64,000 nucleotides of DNA, taken from positions 744,001-808,000 of the forward strand of contig OY969553.1 of the NCBI GenBank assembly GCA_963700925.1, read 5' to 3'. Source of the DNA: CAWJMD01 sp963700925. Its GTDB lineage: Bacteria > Actinomycetota > Actinomycetes > Actinomycetales > CAWJMD01. The position numbers were made by a program, and so were the translations under genes. This document shows positions 49,831-59,228 of the stretch, piece after piece (position 1 is the first letter of the stretch; each line of letters begins with the position of its first letter). Below the pieces are notes generated by a model. It had not been told where the DNA came from. It was given only the letters and a program-made list of their open reading frames with translations, and did not search any database.

Positions 49831-52013
49831 CAGCGTCCGCCCTCCCCCGGCTCGTCGTGGCCGCCCCCGGGTCCGGCCACGGCAAGACGACCGTGGCGAC
49901 CGGGCTGATGGCGGCCCTGCGCGGTGAGGGCCTCGACGTGTCGGGCTTCAAGGTCGGGCCCGACTACATCGACCCGGGCTACCACTCGCTCGCGACGGGC
50001 CGTCCGGGACGCAACCTCGACCCGTTCCTCTGCGGCGAGCAGCTCATGGCGCCGCTCCTCCTCCATGGCGCCGCGGCCAGCGGGCCGACGGACGTCGCCG
50101 TCATCGAGGGCGTGATGGGGCTCTTCGACGGGCAGATCGGCGGGGACGGGTTCGCGTCGACCGCACACGTCGCGACGCTGACGCGCAGCCCGATCGTCCT
50201 CGTGCTCGACATCAGCCACACGTCGCGAACTGCCGCGGCCCTCGTCCACGGCCTGACGACCTTCGACCCGGATGTGCGGATCAGTGGCGTCATCCTCAAC
50301 AAGGCCGCCTCGCATCGACACACCCGCGAGGTGTCGTCCGCCCTCGAGGCGACCGGGGTCCCGGTCGTCGGCGTGCTGCCCCGCGATGTCGGCGTGACCG
50401 TTCCGTCTCGGCACCTCGGGCTCGTGCCGGCCCAGGAACGCGACGAAGCCGTCGCCACCGTCGACCGGCTGGCGAGCCAGGTCGCCGAGCTCGTGGACCT
50501 CGGCGCGATCATGCAGATCGCGCACAGCGCGCCCGACCTCGACGAGGCGCCGTGGAGTCCGTCCGCCGTCGTTCGTGCCCCCGCAGGGTCGGGCGGCCCC
50601 CGTCCGGTCGTCGCGATCGCCGGGGGCCGGGCCTTCACCTTCCGCTACGCCGAGTCCGAGGAGCTGTTCCGCTCCGCCGGCCTCGAGCCGGTGGTCTTCG
50701 ACCCCCTCACCGACGCCGCTCTGCCCAGCGGGACAGCCGGGCTCTACCTCGGGGGAGGCTTCCCCGAGGTGCATGCGGCTGAGCTGACCAGCAACACCGC
50801 GCTGCGGACGGCGATCCGGCACGCCATCGACCTCGGCCTGCCCACCGCGGCCGAGTGTGCCGGCCTGCTGTACCTGTGCGAGTCGGTCGACGGCCTCCCC
50901 ATGGTGGGTGCGATCCGGGCGACCGCGACGATGGGGCCGCGGCTCTCCCTCAGCTACCGCACCGCCGTGGCGACGGGCAACAGCCTGCTCGCCGAGGCGG
51001 GCATGCGCGTCACTGGCCACGAGTTCCACCGCACCGCAACGGAACTCGCGGACGAGGGCGTCGCTCCCGGCTGGCTCCTGGACGGCCGCGCCGACGGCGT
51101 CTCGCTCGACCCGGCGGCCACCGGCACACCCACGCTGCACGCGTCGTACCTCCACGTCCACTGGGCCGGTCACCCGGCGGTCGCGCAGCGCTTCGCCGAC
51201 GCCGTCCACGCGTTCGCCGCGCGCGGGCCGGCCGTCGTCACGGTCCGGAGTACCCCCACACCGGAGCGCGAAGCCCCTCGAACGACCGGCACTGTGACGC
51301 TGATCGGGGGTGGGCCGAGCGAGCTGGGCCTGCTGACCGTCACAGGTCTCCAGGCGATCCGGACTGCGGACGTCATCGTCCATGACCGGCTGGCACCGCT
51401 CGCGGCCCTCGCCCACGCCCGCGCCGACGCGGAGATCGTCGACGTCGGGAAGTTCCCGCGGGGCGACTTCACGCCGCAGGAGCGGATCAACGCCCTGCTC
51501 GTCGAACACGCGCAACGGGGCCAGGCGGTCGTGCGGCTCAAGGGCGGCGACGGCTTCGTCTTCGGACGCGGGGGCGAGGAGGCGCGGGCCTGCCGCGAGG
51601 CCGGCGTCCCTGTCATCGTCGTGCCCGGCGTCTCGTCGAGCATCGCGGCACCGGCGCTGGCCGGCATCCCGGTGACCCACCGAGACCTGGCTCAGGGATT
51701 CACGGTGGCGAGCGGGCACGTACCGCCTGGCGACCCGCGCAGCACCCTGGACTGGGGCGCCCTGGCGAGGAGCGGCACCACGCTCGTCGTCCTGATGGGC
51801 GTCGCGACGCTGCCCGCCATCACCCGTGAGCTGATCGAGCAGGGTCTCGCCTCCGACACCCCCGCGGCCGTCGTGGCGGACGCCGGGCTGGCCAGCATGC
51901 GGACCGTGCGCGCTCCCCTGTCAGAGATCGCACGGGTCTGTGCCGCGCAGGGTCTGGAACCACCCGCCGTCGCCGTCATCGGCCAGGTTGCGGCCCTCGA
52001 CGTCCTCGCCTGA
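49827..52013 (+). CDS. cobBA: fusion of cobyrinate a,c-diamide synthase (CobB) and uroporphyrinogen-III C-methyltransferase (CobA)
   Basis: A 728-residue two-domain protein. Residues 1-470 are CobB: GSGHGKTTVATGLMAALRGE (P-loop near 13), VGPDYIDPGYHSLATGRPGR, and a glutaminase part with FRYAESEELFRSAGLEPVVF and PTAAECAGLLYLCES (Cys nucleophile). From about 488 it is CobA: GTVTLIGGGPSELGLLTVTG, VRLKGGDGFVFGRGGEEARA and VVPGVSSSIAAPALAGIPVT. It joins the first C-methylation to a late amidation. GTG 49827 overlaps cobO. Its 3' end overlaps cobK by 38 bases. Confidence 0.93.
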   Translation: MTASALPRLVVAAPGSGHGKTTVATGLMAALRGEGLDVSGFKVGPDYIDPGYHSLATGRPGRNLDPFLCGEQLMAPLLLHGAAASGPTDVAVIEGVMGLFDGQIGGDGFASTAHVATLTRSPIVLVLDISHTSRTAAALVHGLTTFDPDVRISGVILNKAASHRHTREVSSALEATGVPVVGVLPRDVGVTVPSRHLGLVPAQERDEAVATVDRLASQVAELVDLGAIMQIAHSAPDLDEAPWSPSAVVRAPAGSGGPRPVVAIAGGRAFTFRYAESEELFRSAGLEPVVFDPLTDAALPSGTAGLYLGGGFPEVHAAELTSNTALRTAIRHAIDLGLPTAAECAGLLYLCESVDGLPMVGAIRATATMGPRLSLSYRTAVATGNSLLAEAGMRVTGHEFHRTATELADEGVAPGWLLDGRADGVSLDPAATGTPTLHASYLHVHWAGHPAVAQRFADAVHAFAARGPAVVTVRSTPTPEREAPRTTGTVTLIGGGPSELGLLTVTGLQAIRTADVIVHDRLAPLAALAHARADAEIVDVGKFPRGDFTPQERINALLVEHAQRGQAVVRLKGGDGFVFGRGGEEARACREAGVPVIVVPGVSSSIAAPALAGIPVTHRDLAQGFTVASGHVPPGDPRSTLDWGALARSGTTLVVLMGVATLPAITRELIEQGLASDTPAAVVADAGLASMRTVRAPLSEIARVCAAQGLEPPAVAVIGQVAALDVLA

Positions 52014-52752
52014 GTACCCAGGCGACCGTGTCGTCGACCGTCTCGGCGCAGTCGCCGGCATGGGCCACGGGTGGTCGACGGATGACAAAGACCGGGATCC
52101 CGAGGTCGTGTGCGGCCTGCAGCTTCGCCTCGGTCAGTGCCCCTCCGGAGTCCTTCGTGATCACGGCGTCGACCCGGCAGTCGTCCATCAGAGTGCGTTC
52201 GGCCTCGAGGGTGTACGGGCCGCGCGCTCGCAGGACATCCCAAGATGCCGGCACGTCCCAGTCCGGCGGGTCGACGACCCGAGCGAGCACGTAGCGGTCC
52301 CCCCAGGGCGCAAACGCCTCCAGGCTCTGCCGTCCCGTCGTCAGGAAGGGGCGCAGTGCCCGCCCTTCCGCTGCTCGACGAGCGCCGTCCGCGTCGTCGA
52401 CCCAGACGAACGAGTCCGCGAGCGGATGGCGTTGCCACCCGGGGCGCTGCAGGCGAAGGACCGGAACCGCAGCCGCCGAGCAGGCGGCTGCCGCGTTGGC
52501 CGAGATTCGCTGTGCGAACGGGTGCGTCGCGTCGACCACGGCTGAGATGCCCTCGGCGTCGAGGTAGCGCGCCAGGCCCTCGACCCCGCCGAAACCGCCG
52601 GACCGGACATCGCCGACGGGTAGCGCCGGCCGTGACACTCGGCCGGCCAGGCTGGAGACGACGTCGACACCGCTCTCCGCGAGGCGATCCGCCAGCGCGC
52701 GGGCCTCCCCCGTGCCGCCGAGGAGGAGAACTCTCATCGGGCCAGGTGTCAT
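51976..52752 (-). CDS. cobK: precorrin-6A reductase CobK
   Basis: A 258-residue NADPH-dependent reductase of the CobK/CbiJ family. Starts MRVLLLGGTGEARALADRLA after a few extra residues; then VVDATHPFAQRISANAAAAC, VLRLQRPGWQRHPLADSFVW, RPFLTTGRQSLEAF and VDAVITKDSGGALTEAKLQA. Starts at ATG 52752, GTG 52755 or ATG 52737. It is transcribed leftward, 12 bases after nudC, so it may share a transcript with that gene rather than with the riboswitch units. Confidence 0.92.
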   Translation of the reverse strand: MTPGPMRVLLLGGTGEARALADRLAESGVDVVSSLAGRVSRPALPVGDVRSGGFGGVEGLARYLDAEGISAVVDATHPFAQRISANAAAACSAAAVPVLRLQRPGWQRHPLADSFVWVDDADGARRAAEGRALRPFLTTGRQSLEAFAPWGDRYVLARVVDPPDWDVPASWDVLRARGPYTLEAERTLMDDCRVDAVITKDSGGALTEAKLQAAHDLGIPVFVIRRPPVAHAGDCAETVDDTVAWVLRRGRRGPQPGR

Positions 52753-52764
52753 CACAGGGTCAGC

Positions 52765-53760
52765 TCAGCGCCACGTGCCCTCGGTCGGCAGCGGCCCACC
52801 GAACCAGTGCTCGACGAGACGCCGGGAGATCGAGATGCCCGGCGGGATGAGCAGGCGACCTGAGCGGCAGTCCGCGAGCAGGTCGTCGCGGCTGAACCAG
52901 CGGGCCTCGGTGATCTCCACCCCGTCCACCGTGATCGCCGGGTCCAGGGCGAGCGCACTGCAGCCGATCATCAGGGACGCGGGGAACGGCCACGGCTGGC
53001 TCGCGAGGTAGCGGACCTCACCGACCCGCACCCCGGCCTCCTCGGCGACCTCGCGCCGCACGGCGTCCTCGATCGACTCCCCCGGCTCGACGAAGCCGGC
53101 CAGTGTCGAGAACCGGCCCTCCGGCCAGCCGGGGTTGCGGCCCAGGAGCACCCGGTCGTCGGCGTCGGTGACCGTGACGATGATCGCCGGGTCGGTGCGC
53201 GGGTAGTGCTCGGTGCCGTCCGCCGTGCAGCGCCGCACCCAGCCGCCCTGCTCGGGCTCCGTCGGCGCACCGCACCGCGGGCACCGTGTGTGCGTGGCAT
53301 GCCAGTTCGACAGGGCGACAGCACTCGTGACCAACCCCGCCCCGGTGTCGTCGAGCACCAGGCCGACCTCACGCAGCCCCGCCAGCCGGGTGGCTCCGTC
53401 CGTCGTCGACGGCCCTTCTGACGACTCCGGCCGCTGGTCGTCGTCGGGCACGGGGTCGGCGGCAGCCAGGTGGTCGGTGCCGGACGCGTCGCGTCCCAGG
53501 TAGAACCAGAGCCGGCCGTCGGCGTCGCCCACGTCGTCAGCCGGGCGCAGGTCCAGCCGCACCGACTGGCCCTCGTCGACCACGACGACGCGCGCTCCGA
53601 CGAGCGAGAGCACGCGGGTGGCCGGGTTGGCGCGCAGACGCTCGACCAGCCGTGGGTCGCGACGGACCTCGGCTCTGCGGTCGAGCCTCCCGCGGGCGAG
53701 GGCGAGCCGGCCCAGCGCACCGTCCACCAGGGGTGGGCTGGTCGGTTCGCCGGTGGCCAC
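52765..53760 (-). CDS. nudC: NAD(+) diphosphatase / NADH pyrophosphatase NudC
   Basis: A 331-residue Nudix enzyme that cuts NADH and NAD-capped RNA. An N-terminal domain is followed by a zinc ribbon with three clear Cys (TRCPRCGAPTEPEQGGWVRR, then C) and the HYPRTDPAIIV strand. The Nudix box GFVEPGESIEDAVRREVAEE-AGV is intact, with the SQPWPFPASLMIG motif of NudC after it. GTG 53760 gives the common length. It belongs to the conserved whiB7-uvrD2-mrx1-nudC-adnBA neighbourhood. Confidence 0.92.
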   Translation of the reverse strand: MATGEPTSPPLVDGALGRLALARGRLDRRAEVRRDPRLVERLRANPATRVLSLVGARVVVVDEGQSVRLDLRPADDVGDADGRLWFYLGRDASGTDHLAAADPVPDDDQRPESSEGPSTTDGATRLAGLREVGLVLDDTGAGLVTSAVALSNWHATHTRCPRCGAPTEPEQGGWVRRCTADGTEHYPRTDPAIIVTVTDADDRVLLGRNPGWPEGRFSTLAGFVEPGESIEDAVRREVAEEAGVRVGEVRYLASQPWPFPASLMIGCSALALDPAITVDGVEITEARWFSRDDLLADCRSGRLLIPPGISISRRLVEHWFGGPLPTEGTWR

Positions 53761-53841
53761 CCCGTCACCGTACGGGCCCGCGACGCGCCCGCCGACCGCG
53801 CCCCACCATGGACCGGGACCTCCGCGCCGTACCGTAAGAGC

Positions 53842-54762
53842 GTGCCCCGCTCCCCCCTCGTCCTCGCTGCCCTGGCCAGCGGCGCAAGCCCCGGCCTGGT
53901 GCCGGTGGTGACGCGGCCGACCTCCGCCTCGGGAGCCGACTTCGACACTGCCGTGGTGACGGACGACCAGAACCGCCACTGGGTGGTGCGGGCCCCGGTC
54001 TCGGTCGCCGCGGGTGCCGCACTCGAGAGCGAGCTCACCCTGCTCCGCGGTCTGCGGGACCCTGCGCGGTCGGCCCTGCCGTTCGCCGTTCCCGACCCGG
54101 CCACGACGGTCGACCTTCCCGAGGGCGGACGGGCGATGGTGTACCCCTACCTGCCCGGAAAGCCGCTGAACCCGACCGAGCTGGCTCCGGGCCCGGGCCT
54201 CGCCGCCGCACTGGGGGCCGCGCTCGCTGCCCTCCACGAGGTGCCACGCAGCGTGGTGGAGGACTCGGGACTTCCCGTCTACGAGGCGGACGAGTACCGC
54301 CTGCGACGGATCGCCGAGCTCGACCGGGCGGCGGCGACGGGCAAGGTGCCACCGCCTCTGCTGACCCGGTGGGAGCGAGCGCTCGAGGACGTCGGGCGTT
54401 GGCGGTTCCAGCCGACGGTCGTGCACGGCGACCTCTGGGCCGAGCACGTGCTCGTCGACGACGGGCGCGTGGTCGGGGTCCTCGACTGGGCCGAGGCCAA
54501 GGTCGCGGACCCGGCGGACGACCTGGCGTGGATCGCCGTCAGCGCGGCCAGCCCGAGCCTCGACTCGGTGTTCGAGGCGTACTCGATGGCGCGAGCCGAC
54601 CAGCCCGACCGCCACCTGCCGTTCCGGGCACGGCTGGCAGGTGAGTTCGCCCTGGCCCGCTGGCTGCTCCACGGCATTCGTGCGGACGACTCGAGCGTGG
54701 TCGACGACGCGGTGGGGATGCTGCAGGCGTTCGACCTGGACGTTCGGGACGACCCGCTGTAA
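53842..54762 (+). CDS. phosphotransferase (APH/macrolide kinase-like family)
   Basis: A 306-residue small-molecule kinase fold. The N-lobe has HWVVRAPVSVAAGAALESEL, with a Val-Arg in place of the usual Lys context. The catalytic loop is TVVHGDLWAEHVLVDDGRVV near residue 195 (HGD...H), and the metal motif GVLDWAEAKVADPADDLAWI is near 215. Similar to actinobacterial proteins related to Mph macrolide kinases, but resistance cannot be claimed. GTG 53842 lies 81 bases from the divergent nudC start. Confidence 0.82.
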   Translation: MPRSPLVLAALASGASPGLVPVVTRPTSASGADFDTAVVTDDQNRHWVVRAPVSVAAGAALESELTLLRGLRDPARSALPFAVPDPATTVDLPEGGRAMVYPYLPGKPLNPTELAPGPGLAAALGAALAALHEVPRSVVEDSGLPVYEADEYRLRRIAELDRAAATGKVPPPLLTRWERALEDVGRWRFQPTVVHGDLWAEHVLVDDGRVVGVLDWAEAKVADPADDLAWIAVSAASPSLDSVFEAYSMARADQPDRHLPFRARLAGEFALARWLLHGIRADDSSVVDDAVGMLQAFDLDVRDDPL

Positions 54763-54783
54763 CCCGTTGCGGGCTAAGGGTTC

Positions 54784-55146
54784 TCAGCGCGCCATCAGAA
54801 CGACGGCGAGCGCCAGCGCGGCAGGCACGGTCTGCACGAGCAGGATGCGCCGGCTGACGGTCGCAGCCCCGTACAGGCCCGCGACGGCAACGCACAGCAG
54901 GAAGAACGTCTCCACCTGCCAGCGCATCGGGTCGTCCAGCAGCATGCCCCACACCAGCCCCGCCACCAGGAACCCGTTGTAGAGCCCCTGGTTGCCGGCC
55001 AGGACCTTGGTTTCCTCCGCCTGCTCGGGGGTCGTGCCGAACGCCGCCCGCCCACGCGGCGTCGTCCAGAGCACCATCTCCAGAACGACGATGTACACGT
55101 GGATCAGCGCCACGACGCCGACGAGAACCTGCCCGAAAGTCTCCAC
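54784..55146 (-). CDS. DUF1304 membrane protein
   Basis: A 120-residue protein with four hydrophobic segments. DUF1304 marks: ETFGQVLVGVVALIHVYIVV, LEMVLWTTPRGRAAFGT, TKVLAGNQGLYNGFLVAGLV (the conserved NQGxYNGFLAAGL) and a last VETFFLLCVAVAGLYGAAT. Role unknown. GTG 55146 gives the family length; upstream residues to 55284 are unrelated. It is convergent with the phosphotransferase and divergent from the AMIN-like gene. Confidence 0.85.
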   Translation of the reverse strand: METFGQVLVGVVALIHVYIVVLEMVLWTTPRGRAAFGTTPEQAEETKVLAGNQGLYNGFLVAGLVWGMLLDDPMRWQVETFFLLCVAVAGLYGAATVSRRILLVQTVPAALALAVVLMAR

Positions 55147-55234
55147 CCTTCGGAGCCTAGCCACCGGTGACAACCAGGCGGGCTCGGCGCGCGTGTAGCA
55201 GGCATCAAACAACAAGCGCACCAGGAGGTGTGAG

Positions 55235-55768
55235 ATGAGAAGGTTCCTCGCAGTTCTGGCTCTGCTCCTCGGCATGGTCGGCACAGCACTGGTTCAGCCC
55301 GCGTCCGCGGCGGGCCCTTACTGCGGCCTCTACTGGGGCTCTTTGCCCAAGCAGCTCTCCCCCGGAGCCAACGGGCAGATCGTCGACTTCCGGACCGGCC
55401 AGCACCCGTGCTTCGACCGTCTCGTGATCGACGTCGACGGTGATGTGGCCGGCTACACGGTGCAGTACGTCTCGCAGGTCGCGCGGGACGGTTCGGGGCG
55501 TGTCGTCCCGCTGGCCGGTGGCGCGCGCCTCGAGGTCATCGCCCGCGTCCCGATCGTGGCCACCGACGCCTTCTTCACCGGCAACGGCGACGACGTCGCC
55601 AACGTCAACGGGTACCGGACGTTCCGCCAGGTCGCGTACGCCGGCAGCTTCGAGGGACAGACCACCACCGGGCTGGGCGTTCGGGCCCGCCTACCGTTCC
55701 GGGTCTTCCTCCTCGACGGTCCCGGAGACAACAGCCGCATGGTCGTGGATGTGGCTCACCGCTGGTAG
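55235..55768 (+). CDS. secreted AMIN-like domain protein
   Basis: A 177-residue exported protein. Signal peptide to about residue 26 (FLAVLALLLGMVGTALVQPASA), then a single domain with HPCFDRLVIDVDGDVAGYTV, LEVIARVPIVATD and the ending SRMVVDVAHRW. The pattern matches the AMIN-like domain of actinobacterial secreted proteins, related to wall-targeting domains. Two Cys (YCGLYW and HPCFD) may form a disulfide. The ribosome site CAGGAGG is strong. It is convergent with adnB, 25 bases apart. Confidence 0.75.
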   Translation: MRRFLAVLALLLGMVGTALVQPASAAGPYCGLYWGSLPKQLSPGANGQIVDFRTGQHPCFDRLVIDVDGDVAGYTVQYVSQVARDGSGRVVPLAGGARLEVIARVPIVATDAFFTGNGDDVANVNGYRTFRQVAYAGSFEGQTTTGLGVRARLPFRVFLLDGPGDNSRMVVDVAHRW

Positions 55769-55793
55769 CGCCACCCCACAGCCCAGCTGACCC

Positions 55794-58700
55794 TCACGAG
55801 GCCTGGTCGCCGGTGTCGAGCTCGACACCGGTGACCAGGTCTATCAGCGCCTGTTCGTCGAGATCGCCTGCAGGGCGCAGGGTCTGGCCCGTCGAGGCGT
55901 AGAAGAACGCGGCGCCGACCTGGTCGACCGGCACTCCCGTCAGCCGCGACCAGGCCAACCGGTAGACCGCCAGCTGCACCGCCGCGGCGCGGAGCCGCTC
56001 CCCCGTCGGTGGCGCGCCCGTCTTCCAGTCGACGACGTCATAGCCCTCGCCGAGCAGCTCGGGCTGGATGTTCGGTGCGCGTGCTCGACGTCCGGAGCCC
56101 GTTGCCGATGAGCCTGTTTCGGACCACGAGCCCGTCCCGAAGACCGGCGTCCCCGCGAACACGGCGTCGATCCGTCCGCGCAACACCAAGCCCGCAACCG
56201 GCGTCTCGACGTCGACCTCCACGGCGACCACCTCGCGCGATGCCCACTCGCTGGCCTCGAACGCCTCCTGCAGGCGGGGTAGCTCGTCGTCGTCCGCCGC
56301 GCCGTCGTCGCCGGCACCCGGAAGGTCATCGAGGTCGATCAGCGCATCCGACCGAAGCCTTTGCTCCATCCACGCGTGGAACGCCGTGCCCCGGCGGGTG
56401 CTCGGGCGGGGCTCGCTCGGCATCGGCCGTCGAAGGGCCAGGGCAAGGCCGTCGGGGTCGGCCGCGAGCTGGACCGCCCGCGACGCCGACAGGTGGGCCG
56501 GCAGCAGCACCGGCCTGCTCCTGCCGTCCGCTACCGCGAGGTCGCGTTCGGCCAGCAGCCGCTGGATCTCCGAGCCGATCTCTGGGCCGAATCCCTCGTC
56601 GACGAGGTCGCCGCGCCCGGCGGGGCCCGCCGCCCGCACTGCGGCAGCCGCGGCCACCACCTGGTCACGGCGCGCGCCGAGGGGGTCGTACGGCCAGGGG
56701 CTGGTGACCACCCGGTCGCGGACGGGGTTCGGCTCGTCGACGGGCGGTGACGCCAGCTCGGCCGGAGTGACGCCGACCAGGCGCACCCGTTGGGCGTCAC
56801 GCGACGCGTCGACGGTGTCGACGATCTCGCGCAGGAACCGTGACACCTCGCGCGGCTTCTTGGTGTCGTCCCACCAGAAACCCGAGAGCAGCAGGGTGTG
56901 CCGGGGTCGGGTGAACGCCACGTAGGCCAGGCGACGCTCCTCGGCGACCTCGTGCTGCCCGCAGTCGCGCTTGAACGCGGTGAGCGACTGCTCGAGCTCC
57001 CTGAGGTGGGCCGCGTCGTGCCAGCGCCACGTCGGGAGGGCGTCGCGGTCGCCACGCAGCGGGTAGGGGAGGTCACCGATCGTCGTGGGCCACCCGCTGG
57101 CGCTGTCGTGGCCCTTTGCCGGTGTGCCCGAAGGGAACTTGCGCTCCACCAGCCCAGGCACGGCCACGACGTCCCACTCGAGTCCCTTGGCCGCGTGCAC
57201 GGTGAGCAGCTGCACCGCTGTAGTGCTGGCCGACAGGTCGTCGCCGGCCACGACCGGCTCCTCCTGCTCCTGCTCGAGGCCGCGCTCGCGCTTGGCCGCG
57301 GCCTCGAGCCACGACAGGAACCCGCCCAGGGAGGGCCGGTCCGCGGTGTCGGCGAAGCCAGCAGCCACGTCGGTGAAGGCGTCGAGCTGGGCGCGCGCAA
57401 ACGCCGCGTCGTCGGAGTCGGCCGCACTCGCCAGCTCGATCTCGAGCAGCAGCGTCCGCTCGATCTCGCCCACCAGCTCGGCCAGCGGCAGGAACGCGAT
57501 GCGGCGCAGCCCGGCCAGCTCAGCGGCGAGCCGTGCCAGGCGGTCGTGGCCCTCCCGCGACAGACCCGGCCCCCTGGCCGGCACCCAGCCTGGCGGCGGA
57601 AGGGTGTCGAGCGCGTCGACGATGCTCGACTCGTCGACCACGTCGGGGTCGGCCACGACCTCGGTCTCGGGACCGCCCGACCCGCGGTGCCGAGCCGCGA
57701 GTGACCGCGCCCAGGTTCCCAGTGCCACCAGGTCGCGCGGACCGATCCGCCAGCGGGGTCCGGTCATCAGGCGAACCAGGGCGTCCCCGCGCGCTGGGTC
57801 GTGCAGCACTCGCAGCGTGGCGATCACGTCGGCCACCTCGGGTCGGTCGAGCAGGCCTCCCAGCCCTACCACCTCCACCGGCAGTCCCTCGGCCCGAAGG
57901 GCGTTCTCCAGCAACGGGAACTGCTTGCGCTGCCGGCAGAGCACCGCGACCGTCGGTCTGGTGCCGGCTCGCCAGAGCTGCGCGATGCGGGCGGCGACCG
58001 CAGCCGCCTCGTCGTCTTGCGTTGCGTGCCAGCCGATCTCGACCACGCCCTCGCCGGCGTCGGGACGAGGCACCAGAGCCGGCACGGGCACCACGGCACG
58101 CTCGCGCAGCGGCAGAGAGACCGTGTTCGCCACGTCAAGGGCGGCCCGGTCGTTGCGCCATGAGGTGCTGAGCGACAGCACCGGCGCCGGGCTGCCGTCC
58201 GAGAGTGGGAAGTGCCGGGGGAAGTGGTCGAGGTTGGCCGCGCTGGCACCCCGCCAGCCATAGATCGACTGGTGCGGGTCGCCCACTGCCGTCACCGCGT
58301 GCCCGTCGGCGAACAGAGACCTGAGCAGCGAGAGCTGTGCATGCGACGTGTCCTGGTACTCGTCGAGCAGCACGACGCCGAACCGCGCCCGCTCGCCGGC
58401 CGCGACGTCCGGCAAGGCGGCCAGCTGTGCCCCCATGCGTACCTGGTCTCCGAAGTCGAGGGTCTCCACCTCGCGCTTGCGCCGTAGGTAGGCCTCCACC
58501 ACCGGCACCAGAGCCCGGCGCTGTTGCACAGACGCCAGCACCGACGAGAGCGTGCTGCCCTTGGTCGGCGTGGCCGCAGCGCCGCCTCTTCCGTCCTTCG
58601 GAAGGACGCCGACCCCCTCCTGCAGGTCGTCGAGCAGGTCGAGCAGGTCGACGGGCTCGACGAGGTGCTCGGCGCACTGACCTGCCAGCGACAGAGTCGC

Positions 58701-59228
58701 GGCGACGAGCCAGTCGACGCCGAGATCGAGGGCGGCGAGATCGCTGCCGCCCCCGGGCAGGTGGCCCCCGCCGTCCCAGGACTCCACGACGTCGTGGGCG
58801 AGCTGCCAGCTGGCGGCCTCGCCCAGCAGGCGCGAGCCCGGCTCGACCCCGAGCCGCAGGCCGTGGTCGGCGACCAGCGAGGCGGCGTACGCGTTGTAGG
58901 TGGAGACCTCGGCCCGCGCCCCCGGCTGCTGTGGCGGACCGACTCCGCGCCGCGCCAGCGTGCGCAGCCGCAGGCCGATCCGGTCGGACAGCTCGGCCGC
59001 CGCCTTGCGCGTGAAGGTCAGCCCGAGCACCTGGTCGGAGGCGACCAGACCGTTCGCGACCAGCCACACCACCCGTGCGGCCATCGTCTCCGTCTTGCCC
59101 GAACCGGCACCGGCCACGACCAGGTGCGGCGACGGTGGCGACTCGATCACGGCCGTCTGCTCGGGCGTCGGCGGGTGCAGCCCGAGTGCTGAGGCGAGCT
59201 CCGTCGAGCTGAAGCGTGGTGGCGTCAT
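55794..59228 (-). CDS. adnB: ATP-dependent helicase-nuclease AdnB
   Basis: A 1,144-residue UvrD-type motor with a C-terminal RecB-like nuclease, one half of the AdnAB end-resection machine. Motif I VVAGAGSGKTETMAARVVWL near residue 38, Ia LTFTRKAAAELSDRI, II VVLLDEYQDTSHAQLSLLRS, III GDPHQSIYGWRGASAANL, V/VI LLTVHAAKGLEWDVVAVPGL and YVAFTRPRHTLLL. Nuclease motif: GRIDAVF, YDVVDWKTGAPPTGERLR and AVQLAVYRLAW. ATG 59228 overlaps the adnA stop. Known mycobacterial AdnAB start homologous recombination steps and end processing. Confidence 0.93.
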   Translation of the reverse strand: MTPPRFSSTELASALGLHPPTPEQTAVIESPPSPHLVVAGAGSGKTETMAARVVWLVANGLVASDQVLGLTFTRKAAAELSDRIGLRLRTLARRGVGPPQQPGARAEVSTYNAYAASLVADHGLRLGVEPGSRLLGEAASWQLAHDVVESWDGGGHLPGGGSDLAALDLGVDWLVAATLSLAGQCAEHLVEPVDLLDLLDDLQEGVGVLPKDGRGGAAATPTKGSTLSSVLASVQQRRALVPVVEAYLRRKREVETLDFGDQVRMGAQLAALPDVAAGERARFGVVLLDEYQDTSHAQLSLLRSLFADGHAVTAVGDPHQSIYGWRGASAANLDHFPRHFPLSDGSPAPVLSLSTSWRNDRAALDVANTVSLPLRERAVVPVPALVPRPDAGEGVVEIGWHATQDDEAAAVAARIAQLWRAGTRPTVAVLCRQRKQFPLLENALRAEGLPVEVVGLGGLLDRPEVADVIATLRVLHDPARGDALVRLMTGPRWRIGPRDLVALGTWARSLAARHRGSGGPETEVVADPDVVDESSIVDALDTLPPPGWVPARGPGLSREGHDRLARLAAELAGLRRIAFLPLAELVGEIERTLLLEIELASAADSDDAAFARAQLDAFTDVAAGFADTADRPSLGGFLSWLEAAAKRERGLEQEQEEPVVAGDDLSASTTAVQLLTVHAAKGLEWDVVAVPGLVERKFPSGTPAKGHDSASGWPTTIGDLPYPLRGDRDALPTWRWHDAAHLRELEQSLTAFKRDCGQHEVAEERRLAYVAFTRPRHTLLLSGFWWDDTKKPREVSRFLREIVDTVDASRDAQRVRLVGVTPAELASPPVDEPNPVRDRVVTSPWPYDPLGARRDQVVAAAAAVRAAGPAGRGDLVDEGFGPEIGSEIQRLLAERDLAVADGRSRPVLLPAHLSASRAVQLAADPDGLALALRRPMPSEPRPSTRRGTAFHAWMEQRLRSDALIDLDDLPGAGDDGAADDDELPRLQEAFEASEWASREVVAVEVDVETPVAGLVLRGRIDAVFAGTPVFGTGSWSETGSSATGSGRRARAPNIQPELLGEGYDVVDWKTGAPPTGERLRAAAVQLAVYRLAWSRLTGVPVDQVGAAFFYASTGQTLRPAGDLDEQALIDLVTGVELDTGDQAS

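Noticed and set aside
53842..54762. Aminoglycoside or macrolide resistance gene
   Set aside because: The phosphotransferase fold is clear, but similar housekeeping-context proteins are common in actinobacteria and nothing in the sequence fixes the substrate.
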